From NCBI RefSeq assembly GCF_000247815.1, contig NC_021673.1, forward strand, positions 45,908,503 through 45,972,502: a stretch of DNA of 64,000 bases. Direction: 5' to 3'. Both the position numbers and the translations under genes were made by a program. Position 1 is the first letter of the stretch. Each line of letters starts with the position of its first letter. The stretch comes from Ficedula albicollis. Its lineage: Eukaryota; Chordata; Aves; Passeriformes; Muscicapidae. Under the pieces are notes generated by a model that was not told where the DNA came from, did no database searches, and worked only from the letters and a program-made list of their open reading frames with translations. Below are positions 1-11,530 of the stretch, piece by piece.

Positions 1-3000
1 AGTCAGTTGAATACTTTTGTCCTGAGGCTCCCTTGAATTTGTTTCATTCTTGTATGTTATGATTTTGGTGGTAAGAAGCACTGTTTCAAACTTCATTAAA
101 GCATTCATTGCAATAAATCAGGTCTCCTAGGAGAGCAAAGACTTGTCATAAATGATGTTGCGATTTTTTTAGGCCAAAGACAAGGAAATGAAGGGAGGGA
201 GGTACTGGAGACAGGAGGAAAGGAGAGAAGCTGTGGTTGGACCCAAGTATACACAGGTTCTGATTCTGGCTTGGATGTTGTGCTGATAGAATCCTTTCCT
301 TGTGTCCACTGATTTTCAGTTGGAAACACACTGCTGATTTTAAAGGTTTCCATTAGTCCCATGTCTTGAGGAGGAGGATCTGATTTTTCCCAGCTGTCCC
401 AGCTAAAGGATGACAAGCGTGGAGCATTTTTGACGTTGCCTGCACTTCTTTGTCTTTGTGCCTCCTAAAAGCCACAAATAGCACCATCTTTCAAATGGCT
501 ACACAAGCAGATCTCCCTTCTCTACTGCCTAGAAATGCCTGACATACCTGAAACTGCCAACAGTTAATTTGCTGGAGTGCCAGGATTATTCGTTATTACC
601 TGGACCAACATCCTTCCATCTCCGCGCTATTTCTTGACGTATTTGAGGACAGGAACTCTCTCTGCACTTTGCATTGGCACAGTTCCTGGTGAAACAACCA
701 TCTGGTGTGGGGCTCCTCAGCATGTCAGTGGTGCAGATGGGAAGCAACATTGGATCAAAGCTCTGCATATTTTTCTCATTGCTGAAAAGATGTTTAATGC
801 AAGGAAAAATGGGTTCCCCTGTAAGGCATGGCTGGCTGGCTGCAGAGAGGCATGAAGAACTCTGCCAAGCTCCTCTTTGGTATCTTGTAGGGTAACACAG
901 GAGCCAGCTGGGTTCCTCACCCTGTATCTGAAAATAAGGGTGCCACAGCTTGCAAGAGCACAGAGGGATTCTGGCAAGGAGGTGGTGAGAGGGGCTGGAG
1001 GCAGGGGCTGACAGCCAACCTGCTACACAGTGCCTGGGAACCCCAACTTACTCCAAGTCTCTTCCAAGGGACAGAGAGCAGCCAGGTTAGCATGTAGGGA
1101 ATATCCGGGTGGAGGTTAAGTCTTTTCTCTCTCTACTATACTCATCTGCTGTTGTAGAATTACTACTAAGTGTGGTACTTTGATTTTGGATGGTTGTTTT
1201 GGGTTGCCTGGGTCTTAGGCAATGACCCAGGCAGAGAGAAATAGGATAGTGTTATTCTCTCCCAAAGCCTGTGGGTCTTACAACCTCAGCCACACACAAA
1301 TTGAGTATTTTTTTATTATTTCCTGTTCTAACTACGGGCATTGTTTTCCCTATTTGGTAGAACATACACTAAACCTCTAACCCTCTGGGTAGGACTCTGT
1401 CAGAAACTCTCCTTTTGGTCCATCAATTACCTTCCTCAGCTATTACCAGTACTCAGGACCTGGGACAAAGACAAAGAAACAGAATCAATTCAAAACTCAG
1501 AGATCTCCAATAGCACCAAAGAGGATGAGAGAATATAGAAATTAATGGAAAAAGAAATTACTTTATGAATAGATATTGATACTAGGGGTTTTTTACTTGC
1601 TCTGATGTGAAAGTCCCTCTTTGAAGTAAAATTAGCAGTGACATAGTACTTTCTGTTTAATCAGCATGGAAACTACAAATGAAAGGGCAGCTAGATAGAC
1701 AAGGAAAGTAATTATATAATCTGAAGGAAACAGTAGCAGTAATTAACTGAAGAGTTTTATGGCTTTGGACTTGGATAGGAAATGCAAATACATGAAGTGC
1801 AAAACTTATTTCTAAAAATGTAAACAGATGGGGTGAAATGCCACAACATTATTGTTGTCTGTGTGACACTTTGAAGAAAGATAGGGGTATGGTTCTAATG
1901 GATAAAGAACTCTTTCTGAGAAAACACAGTAAGTCAGACAGGGAGCTACAAAGCTTAATTATTTTATTAAATTTCAAATTTGATGCTAGTTGAGAGAAAA
2001 ACTGATGCCAGTGGAGGCAATAATACATTTTGGGTGGCCAATTATAACCACTGAATTAAAGGTATAAATTATTCGGGTAAAGAAAGGGAATGTTCTCTGC
2101 CCGTATCCTTGTGACTTAGTTTAGCATTGAGCAGAGATACACACAGTACAACAACCTAAGGAAATGTTTCTCCCTAGAGCTTGTTTGATCCAGCTGAGGC
2201 TGGAAAGAGATAAATCAAAGCATCTCCAGCAGATGGCAACTATTCAAATTTCTGCTTTCTTTCCTTCATATAATGCAGGATGAATTGCTCATACTTTTCA
2301 TCCAGCAGAAGCAAGTAAAGAAGGAAACACAAAATCTAGCTATTAGGGCCTGAAGTCTGCAGTGGCAAAGAGAGCACCTGGCTTCTCGTCTCATTGCTGA
2401 CAAAGATGAGTTATGTGATCCTGAGAAAGTAATTTAACTACTCCGTGAACTGTGAAGATATAATAAACTCAGCACATAAGACACAAGTGGGTAAAAGTCT
2501 CATTGTACCAGCACCCAGCAGTGGTAGGAGCACTAGATAAAGTCTCTAGAAGTACTGAGCATTAGCTTTGCAGCATCATCATTTTTTTATAATTTTTGAG
2601 CAGCTCAGTCTATTTAAATAGAAGTAAATTCACTGACCGATCAGACTTCCTAGAACTGTCCATCCAGGCTTTGTGCTGTGGAGAGGGTTGTTATTCATAA
2701 ATGGCAAATTTATTTATCCGATTTTTGTGTGTGTTTTGGATTGCCTGCATTTAACCTGCACCACATGCAGCAGACCAAACCTGCTCCTGCTGCCTCTGTC
2801 CACAAACAAGCTGCTGCACAAGGGTCTGTTCACTGCGCTTGGTCAAAAACCACCAGCAAGTCCTTAGTGTTGGCTTACTCTGTACCACATCATTACAGTG
2901 ACACATCTACATGTGGCTTTCATTGCCTCTTTTGCACAGCCCATGTGTGTGCTTTGAAAGACCAATGTTGGTCACAGTAGGTAGAGAGTCTTCTGGAGCA

Positions 3001-5866
3001 TCTGATCCTTCACTGTCTCTGCTTTGTTACATCTTCTGCATGGTACTGTGTGTTTCATCTCAAAGCACTGGCAGAAACTGCACTGGCATTCTTCCAAAGC
3101 ACATGGGTGGAACCAGCTGACGGTGGCTGGAGAGCAACTTGCTTAATATTGGCACCTCAGAAGTAAGCAAACTTACTTCTTCAGACTTCCCATGACTGAA
3201 TTTGGTTACTCTTGTTTTGTTAAACCCTTTTGTTGTGGCTGTTCACTAAAATATGGTTAACAAGTGAAGTGGTTTGGTCTTCATTGATTCACATTCCTGC
3301 AAAGAGAGAAACCACTTGTAAAGGAGCCCCTTGTTTTTAAGCCTGGTCCAGGTGTGGGGCGGTGTCCCTGGATCAGCCTGGGCTGCTGCAGAGGGAAGCA
3401 TTAATTCATAGCAGATGTACTGCAGGACTGGATGATGCTTGATTAGGAATGGGTTAGCTATCCCTATGGAATGATTCTATTGTATTTTTCTGTGGTGAAC
3501 AGTAGAGTAGCTATTTAACTGCACTGCTTAATTCTGCTGAAAGTACTGATGTCTTCATGTGTTATGAAATCTTGAAAGACTGAGTGAACTGTATCTGTAT
3601 GCAGGAAAATTAGGTTCCTTAGCCCTGAAGGATCATGTTTGATCAAGGTCCTCTAATACTTTTTCCATTATAATAATTTTGCAGTATCATTCCAAGCAAG
3701 CTGGGAAGATAATTTTATGAACTATTAGTTGGCTCATTTGTTCTTTTGCCTTTAAAATCTGAATAACCTTTACTCTATACTGATAAAAATTTTTCCTCAG
3801 GGACATAAATAACTAGATGCTAAATGATGGTAACTTAATTTTGAAAATGTACACATTGGCCACAGAGTTTCCAGAACTAAATTGCATTACCACATGTTTT
3901 CACACAGGTCACTGTAGTAAATTCTGTAGTAGAGCTCAGAAATAGCAGCTTTAGCAGCACTTACTGGCAGCAAGATCTGGCTAAGATCTGACTTCTTAAG
4001 TGACCTCCCTGTGGTGAGGTCTGATTTCAGAGCTATATTCTGCTCACGTAACCATAACTCCAGAAAACTGCTATTGATTACCTTTGCTTGCACAGAAAAA
4101 GATGTTCTATTGCTTTCCAATAATGACCAAAACCAAGGTTTCTGCACCAACTTTTTGCTAAGGTGGGAGGAAAGCTGTGGGAATAACACCTCCTGTGTAA
4201 AGATGGCCCTGAAGCCTTTGAATCACAGCCATTCAGTTCCCCCACACATATTTGCTGTGTGCTGAAGCCCTAGTAAGTAGCTGCATCAAAGTGGATAAAT
4301 ACTAAATAAACCCTTAAAGATGGTGTCTCAGAAGCTTCATGCAAGGATAGTGAGGATAAGTGAACAAGAGAGAGTTCCAGAGACTCTGTGTGTTGACAGT
4401 GCTCCAGAAAGCCTTGATTTCCTGTCCCTTTCCTCATCCAACCCACTGGGCTTAGGCAGTCCCAGCACCTATCTCAAAAGCTCTGTCTCTCAGCAACAGT
4501 ATTTTCCAGCTACTGGTTCTTTCAACCTTTACCCCAGGTGGCACTTTGCCCCCAATACTAGAAAACATCAAAGCACAAATATCATGTTCAATGAAACGTG
4601 GAGCAATTGGAGAACCCAAATCCATCCTCCTCATGGCACTTTGGTATTTGCTGCTTCTGGTTGTGAGGTTTCTAAATGCCTTGCCAGCATTCTGCCCCCA
4701 GCTATCCCCCACCTCCTCACCTCTCAGAGCAGTGCTGATGATTATTTTACTCAGATATTTACATAAATATGACACACTGAGAATCTGAGCTTAGTGCCTT
4801 TGCTTTCGATTCATCGAGTTTAGAGGATAATTGCTAAGCTCCTGTTCAGTGAGCTGATGAGGTTATTGTTTGTGGGCACAGAAGGAGCTTTCCAAACATT
4901 AGTCTTTTTATTAACATTAAGATGACCTGTCTGGGGTTAGAGCTGAAATGTGGTTTATGAAAGGACTATCAAGCAGCACAGGGAGATTTAGGATGTCCAG
5001 CCCATATGGCTTATGGGCAAGGCAGCCCTGGAGAGACAAGAGAAAACAGGCTTAACCCTGAGCTTAGCACACACAGAGCCTAAATCAGTGCTCTGAATGT
5101 TGCACCAATAAGGGAAGCAGCATGTCCTGCATAACTTTCTTCTCAAATTTCTTTAGCTTTCATGTTCCCTTTCAGTTTCCTCCTTTCCTCAGTATCACTG
5201 GTGAGGTGGCATCTGCTGAGGTAACATGTGTTGACCATGGACCTGCCATGATGGTGTCCTTCTGGCCCTCCTTTGTTGGCAGTGCCTCTGGATCACACTG
5301 TCATCCTCCCTCTCCAGGGTCTTTCCTGCCAGCCAAGATGGAACAGAGACGGGACAGCAGCCAGTATTGTGTGGTCATTACCTGGCTCCTGCTCTGGATG
5401 CTGGGGGCATAGTGTAGGACTCCAGGCAAGGTATGTGGATCTGATGGCTACTCCCTCACTTCAGCCCTGGAAACACCGCAAACAACTTTTAAAAAAATAT
5501 TTTCTTATCCCAGTAGAGTCTCTGGGATTAAATACACATTAGTTCTCCTCTACCCTCATCTCTATTTTATCTTCATGGCTACCTTGTTAGCCTAAAGCCT
5601 TCATCCTGATCTGCTATGACAGGTCAGAACAATTTGTGCTATTTAGGGAATGAGCATTGGGCCCCTCTTCCACCTTTGTCATTTAATTTGGCCCTGAAAC
5701 CATTGGCTTAGATGATTAAATCAGCTCTGGAATTACGAAGGGTTGGTATTGGCAGTTAAACATGTCATTTTTTTTGGTGGGTATTGATGCCACGCTTATG
5801 TACCTTCATGGACTGTTGCATTTTAGGTGTTGCTTGGGGTGAAATCAGCAGGAGGCCTTTGCAGGG
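1..5866. other. Non-coding stretch, no gene supported
   Basis: Apart from a possible old CR1 tail near 3320-3485, I see only short open frames on both strands without splice signals or protein-like composition. The longest, 148 codons at 4320-4766 on +, has no recognisable similarity. Confidence 0.6.
3320..3485 (+). mobile_element. Possible old CR1 3' end fragment
   Basis: GGACTGGATGATGCTTGATT followed by GGAATGATTCTATTGT recalls a degraded CR1 terminus. The upstream part is not convincingly alignable by eye. Confidence 0.3.
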
Positions 5867-6158
5867 TGTTACAGAGATGTTTATTTCAGCCACGCTCGCA
5901 TTGTCCAGGGTTCGGGAGAACAAAAGCCCCGAGGCTTATCAGGGTACAGATTTAGTACATGGGATGAGCAGGCGGGGAAATCCTTAAGGACCAATTATTA
6001 GGAAACACGAAGGTAACTTAAGGGAAGGGCCAGGGTAAAGGACTAATAGGGAATTAGGATGGGAGTGACCAAAGGCTGGGAGAGAACACGGGGTTGCCTT
6101 AGGGAACAAAACAGGGGTTGCATTCTTTAGTTAGGAATTTCTTTGGGGGTCCTTCACA
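5867..6158 (-). mobile_element. Solo LTR-like block of an avian endogenous retrovirus
   Basis: Read on the minus strand, the block starts TGTGAAGGACCC and ends CTCTGTAACA, giving TG...CA termini. Near its 3' end it has a GATAAGCCTCGGGGC stretch and then GAAATAAACATCTC, a polyadenylation signal placed as in a retroviral R region. CpG content is higher than in the surroundings. No matching target duplication is seen (GCAGGG on the left, ATGGAC on the right), and the right edge lies eight bases from a duplication breakpoint. It carries no coding capacity. Family assignment is not possible by eye. Confidence 0.5.
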
Positions 6159-6970
6159 ATGGACCAGTCATGAAAATCCTGGACTTCTTTGCAGAAAGTG
6201 GCAGTAAAACTGTGCGGCTCGGAGTTCCTCCAGAGCTCTTCTGACAGAAGCATCCCTGTGTTTCACAACAAGGAAAGTCATCGGGGAGGTTGTCCTGTTT
6301 CTTGTACCTGTGTGCTCTCCTAATGAAGAGATTTCCCTGGAGGGAGAATAGGAAGGTTTTGTGCCGGCTGTGCCATCCCAACAAGTGCCTCCTGAGACAA
6401 TACACACTGGCTGGAGGGTACTGAAATCTGATTAGGACCAAAAAAATCACTAAAAAAATGCTCTTTATATCAAAGAATGTCAAAGTGCATGAGAGACTGG
6501 AAATGTTTCAGATTTTGATTATCTAATTCAAGGTATCTGATGTGCTTTAATGAAAGAGTTCAGGAAGGATGTGGTTTAATGAAGGAGGAAGGAAGAGGAG
6601 AAAAGCCAAATCAGAACAGGGCCTGTAGAAATAGCTGTCTTAAAAATCACAGTTCTTTCTTGAGTGACCAGACTTTTTAAACTGCTTTTTTACCCTGTTC
6701 ATTTCTCTGTGTATGTATATATTTTAAATTCTGTTAGATCTCAGCAATTTCATTAGCAAGAAGCACCTGTTTTGGCCCCAGAGGGGAATGCAGGGAGGTA
6801 AGCATATCCACTCTGAGCTGTGAGAGGCTGACTTTCCCACTCTGACTCACTCAGCTGGTTTAATACTGAAAAGGCATTTTGCAGTTTCTCTAATTTAGGC
6901 TACCACCTCAGTAGACATAGGCAATTGAGACGGAGGCTCTGCTCCAGCTATTTCATCTCGTGTCACAGAG

Positions 6971-6978
6971 TGACGTCA
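6971..6978. promoter_or_regulatory. Perfect CRE palindrome TGACGTCA, copy 1
   Basis: TGACGTCA is the full CREB/ATF consensus and here extends to the 10-bp palindrome GTGACGTCAC. There is no promoter evidence beside it, so function is speculative. Confidence 0.35.
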
Positions 6979-7875
6979 CCTTTCCACTGCGAGATAATGG
7001 CAGTAGAGGTGAAAATTGGCTCACTAGTTTCATGTGTGGGAAGGCTTTGATAATGAGTCTAGGAAGGGGCAGTCACGAAAATCCTGGACTTCTTTGCAGA
7101 AAGCGGCAGTAAAACTGTGCGGCTCGGAGTTCCTCCAGAGCTCTTCTGACAGAAGCATCCCTGTGTTTCACAACAAGGAAAGTCATCGGGGAGGTTGTCC
7201 TGTTTCTTGTACCTGTGTGCTCTCCTAATGAAGAGATTTCCCTGGAGGGAGAATAGGAAGGTTTTGTGCCGGCTGTGCCATCCCAACAAGTGCCTCCTGA
7301 GACAATACACACTGGCTGGAGGGTACTGAAATCTGATTAGGACCAAAAAAATCACTAAAAAAATGCTCTTTATATCAAAGAATGTCAAAGTGCATGAGAG
7401 ACTGGAAATGTTTCAGATTTTGATTATCTAATTCAAGGTATCTGATGTGCTTTAATGAAAGAGTTCAGGAAGGATGTGGTTTAATGAAGGAGGAAGGAAG
7501 AGGAGAAAAGCCAAATCAGAACAGGGCCTGTAGAAATAGCTGTCTTAAAAATCACAGTTCTTTCTTGAGTGACCAGACTTTTTAAACTGCTTTTTTACCC
7601 TGTTCATTTCTCTGTGTATGTATATATTTTAAATTCTGTTAGATCTCAGCAATTTCATTAGCAAGAAGCACCTGTTTTGGCCCCAGAGGGGAATGCAGGG
7701 AGGTAAGCATATCCACTCTGAGCTGTGAGAGGCTGACTTTCCCACTCTGACTCACTCAGCTGGTTTAATACTGAAAAGGCATTTTGCAGTTTCTCTAATT
7801 TAGGCTACCACCTCAGTAGACATAGGCAATTGAGACGGAGGCTCTGCTCCAGCTATTTCATCTCGTGTCACAGAG

Positions 7876-7883
7876 TGACGTCA
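7876..7883. promoter_or_regulatory. Perfect CRE palindrome TGACGTCA, copy 2
   Basis: This is the same site in the second duplicate, with identical flanks, so it was carried by the duplication and did not arise independently. Confidence 0.35.
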
Positions 7884-8404
7884 CCTTTCCACTGCGAGAT
7901 AATGGCAGTAGAGGTGAAAATTGGCTCACTGGTTTCATGTGTGGGAAGGCTTTGATAATGAGTCTAGGAAGGGGCCATGTGGGAGGGTTCTTCTGTCAAG
8001 GGAATTGGCAGCTGCCATCCTGCTGTGCTTCAGGGCGGCAGAGAGCTTGTCCCACAGCACAGTGTAAATACACGGTGTAAACTGAGTCATAGCAGGGGCT
8101 GGGAGAAACCCTGAGTCTGGTGTTCAGTCAGTGTAAGAGTCAACAGAGCAGCAGTTGGATGGAGGATTTCTAGATGCCTTGCCAGCAAGGTCAGCTCAAG
8201 TCCTCAGAGCCTCCAAGAATGGAGCTGGCAGAACCTCTCTGGATAACCTGAGTCACAGCCTTTCCTGTGATACCTGTGGGGTAGCAGAGTTCTGCCGTGT
8301 AATGACAAATCCACTACTATGACACGGCCATACTCCAAAATCCTTGCCTACAAGCCAAGACCTATGGGCTCATGAGAGGTTCTGCCACCTCCGTCCTTGG
8401 AGCT

Positions 8405-8540
8405 AACCAGCTAAAGCCCTGAGGCACTGGGTGTGATCCAATGGTTGACCATGGCTTGGGCAGGAGGCTGGACTGGATGTCCTCCAGTGGTCTCTTCTTA
8501 CCTCACAGGATCCCATGATGCTGTGACCTGAGGAGGCAAT
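8405..8540 (+). mobile_element. CR1-like LINE 3' end fragment
   Basis: GGCTGGACTGGATG, CCTCCAGTGGTC and a CCCATGATGCTGTGA end follow the typical 3' terminus of avian CR1 elements (GGACTAGATGACCTCCAGAG ... ATTCTGTGATTC). The fragment is diverged and 5'-truncated, with no coding capacity. Confidence 0.6.
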
Positions 8541-8818
8541 GCTTGCTGAACTGCCTGAGCCAGGGAGCAAAGTTGCAATGTAATTGCATTTCATCTACTT
8601 TGCTAGTCTTAGATAGCAAGTTCTGGGATGAAACACATGCCGATTTACTGTCATTTCTCCTGACTCTTCTTCGCATTTCCCTAAACCTATTTCCACTTCA
8701 GGTATGAAGGGAAAAAATCAGGAACACAGTGCATAATCTGCAACATAGTCTATATCTTAACCCCAAAACAATCTTTTGGAATTATTTCTTCAATCATTTG
8801 TATGTTTCTCTGGTGTAG

Positions 8819-9052
8819 GGAACTTCTGTGCAAAATTACCAGTATAGTGAGGGAGGAAACCTCTTGAGCACACTACCAGAAGATAATTTTACAAGATGTT
8901 TTGGTCTAGGAGCTGCAAGGACATTTGCAAATGGAAAAAGAAAACATATTTGCTTTTTGTCTACACTGGGGTGTCAATTTGCACCTAACCCAGACCTGCA
9001 GTATGAATTTGAAAACAGGGAAAGTCCTTTGTCACCAGTCTTGGACGGAAAG
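8819..9052 (+). CDS. Candidate coding exon, unidentified
   Basis: A pyrimidine-rich stretch ending CTGGTGTAG places an acceptor at 8817-8818, and GGAAAG|GTGAGC gives a good donor at 9053. The 234 nt between are open in phase 0 at both ends (78 codons). The peptide includes SEGGNLLSTLPEDNFTRCFG and later CQFAPNPDLQYEFENRE. I do not recognise it, and it has no visible domain, signal or membrane segment. A random 78-codon open frame with acceptable splice sites is not rare in 64 kb, so this is only a candidate. Confidence 0.28.
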
Positions 9053-9100
9053 GTGAGCTACAGGACACAGAGTCCTGGCAGAGTGCTGGGGTTTCAGAGG

Positions 9101-9224
9101 TGCCACTGGGCTGCTCCCTCCATGCTTGAACAACTGAGTGGCAGATGCAGCTGAGACTCCCATGCCACTGGGCTGCTCCCTTCATGCTTGGACAACTGAG
9201 TGGCAGATGCAGCTGAGACTCCCC
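9101..9224. repeat. Tandem duplication, unit 62 bp, two copies
   Basis: Copy 1 is 9101-9162 and copy 2 is 9163-9224. Both contain TGCCACTGGGCTGCTCCC and CAACTGAGTGGCAGATGCAG. Two substitutions are seen (CTCCATG/CTTCATG and TTGAAC/TTGGAC). It begins about 50 bp downstream of the candidate donor at 9053. Confidence 0.9.
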
Positions 9225-10779
9225 CTTGGCACTGTGCCTCTTTAAGCTGTTTTTTATACTTAAATTAGTTATCAGGCTGCAAGGATGAGCTTCAGAGATG
9301 TGCAGGAGGGATTGTGGTGCCTAGGAGTGCTGTGGGACTGGCTGTGCCAAAGACCACCTGTATTGGCCACACAAGATTCCCAATAATTGCAGAGGGCCAG
9401 AGACAGTGATCCTCCAGTCTTATGCCTCCCTTTTCAGCAGGTGAAACTTGGGTCCCGACTTAATATTTTCTGTACACATCCAGCCCTAGATACAAATGAG
9501 TTTGCAACAGCACCAGCAGGGATAACACTGAGCATTTGGTGGATGCTTATAAGCAGAGTTTTTTCATTCTAGTTCTCTTAACCTCATATTTTCTGTTTTG
9601 TTTTTTATTAATTCTTGAATAAGTGAGAAATATCTTTACTGCCTCTTACACTACCTCTCAATTCTTGTTAATATTTTCAAACCTTCCCCTCTCCGAGAAA
9701 GGATTTTTTTTTTTTAAACTACTGGTATCTGAGGGTGGGGGGAAGCAAATACTTGGAAATCACCTTGTTATGGCTTTTTTTTTTCCTCCTTCAGCTAGCA
9801 AGTTTTGCAAAGCCTATATTTCTGCTGGACAGTTTACAGTCTTCTAAGATCTATGTATACTTTTCCTGAGATTATATCCACCTCCGGAAAAAAAAAAAAA
9901 TATAGTGTGTGGCTGCTCGCTAAAGAGTAGCTAGCTTTTGCCGAAGCCCAGGGATGAGACTATACATGTCAAAACACATACCTTATGGGAAACAGGAGTG
10001 ATTCACTTAGATTTCTACAGCTGTAAGAATCAAAGTCTTCAGAAAGCTTTGCATGCCCTTTTGATTAATTCCTTTTACAGCAGCATGATGATTACCCCAC
10101 AGCAATTTAAGCTGTTCAGCTGGTAACAGATCCAAGGAAGCCTGCTTTCCAACAGATTTGGATTTTTGGCTCCTGTGTTTTTCCCTCCGTGTCTCAGCAG
10201 AATTATGTAAGTGTGGATGGAGCAGTGGCTGCCTGTAGGACAGTTCTTCATCCTTCTGCTGCCCCTCTGGTTTCCACCCTTCCACATGTTTTCCTTCCAC
10301 ACAGGCTTTGAGGCACGTAGTCCTCTGAGATGTAGTTGAAATTGTCCTTTGGATTAAAAGTAATCATGTGGGCACTCAGAGATAAGACCATTCCATACCT
10401 CCTTTTCTTAGAAAAACAGGGTAAGAGAATGTATTGCTGATCAGCAGTATAGAGTATTTGCATTAAAAAATGAGAACAGCTCTGTAGTGTCAGGAAAGTA
10501 ATGTATGCACAGAGCCTGAAATGTAATAGCTGGATATCCTCTTCTGCTCAGATTTATTAATAAACTGAACAAAGTAGTAATTTATTATAAAATGGGATTG
10601 CACTTTCTGCGGGCATCACAAAAGACACCCATCAGGCCTGCTAATGCACTCTGGGTCTGCAAGAGCATGTTTTTCACTGCTTTGCCTCTGGGTCTGCAAG
10701 GCCCCCACTTTCTCTGACATACCCCCTTTTTGATATGAATGTGTGTAAGTTATGATATTCAGAAAGAATAAGGAACCCA

Positions 10780-10815
10780 AATTAGTTATCTATCACTTAT
10801 CTATCACTTATCTTT
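10780..10815. repeat. Short tandem repeat TTATCTATCAC
   Basis: Three imperfect units of about 11 bp. Confidence 0.7.
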
Positions 10816-11329
10816 CCATTTTCATTGGATAATGACAGCACAAATCGTTTACAATGGAGGACACTTTCTGTCTCAACATTTGGTTACTGTAAAGAGAGAG
10901 ACATTAGAAGTTTTAGTGTAACAGACAAACCAAAATATTTCCTCCTACCATCACTCAGGGGAATGGTACAGAAAATTCAGCTGAAACCTCCCCTACTTTT
11001 TTTGCAAGGAAGTTGTCTTCACAATTTTAGCCAGAATAGTTTAAATTTAATACATTTAAGTTAAAAAAAAAAACCAACCAAAGGAAAAACCCAACCTCAA
11101 ATACCTATTTTAAAGGAAGAGGCATTACATCCTGAATGCCATACTTGCCTGTGCTGAACATTAGGCTGAAATAGTCTGCCAGACTTCAAGGCAAGTTGGT
11201 GCAGGCTGTGGTCAGAGGACTGACAGGTTGGTGGCTGGGTTATAAGGGGAATGGTGGCACACCCACAGCAGCTTCCTAATAAAAATTGTGGTTTACCTTT
11301 CACAACTTCCTTTGGCAAGCTATGAATTA

Positions 11330-11530
11330 TTTACTATGAGGGGAGTGAAGGATAGGAACAGGCTGCCCAGAGAGGCTGTGGATGCCCTATCCCTGGATGT
11401 GTTCAAGGTCAGGTTGCATGGAGTTTTGGGCAATCTGGTCAAGTGGAAGATCCCTGCCCATGGCAGAGGGATTGGAACTAGATGACGTTTAAGGCCCCTT
11501 TCAACCCAGATCAATCTATGATTCTACGAT
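11330..11530 (+). mobile_element. CR1 LINE 3' end fragment
   Basis: It reads GGAACAGGCTGCCCAGAGAG, GCTGTGGATGCCCTATCCCT, GTGTTCAAGGTCAGGTTG, then GAACTAGATGACGTTTAAGG and ends CTATGATTCTACGAT. This is the standard avian CR1 tail on the + strand. Only the 3' end is present, and the open frame across it is a remnant, not a gene. Confidence 0.9.

Larger units (their letters stand above)
6166..7975. repeat. Tandem duplication, unit 905 bp, two copies
   Basis: Copy 1 is 6166-7070 and copy 2 is 7071-7975, joined head to tail with a constant offset of 905. I saw about three substitutions (at 6171/7076, in the GAAAG[T/C]GGCAG motif near 6200/7105, and in CACT[A/G]GTTT near 7025/7930). The unit has no recognised gene. 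The 109- and 79-codon minus-strand frames are repeated because the DNA is repeated. Each copy has a perfect CRE-type palindrome. The near-identity suggests a very recent event or a false duplication in assembly. Confidence 0.95.

Noticed and set aside
4320..4766. 148-codon frame on +
   Set aside because: Ser/Pro-rich chance frame that overlaps an equally open minus-strand frame.
6154..7388. Repeated 109- and 79-codon minus-strand frames as a duplicated gene
   Set aside because: The DNA unit is duplicated as a whole with no coding signature. Two overlapping frames are open equally, and neither resembles a known protein.
11288..11485. 65-codon frame containing RLPREAVDALSLD
   Set aside because: This is the translated tail of a CR1 LINE, not a host gene.
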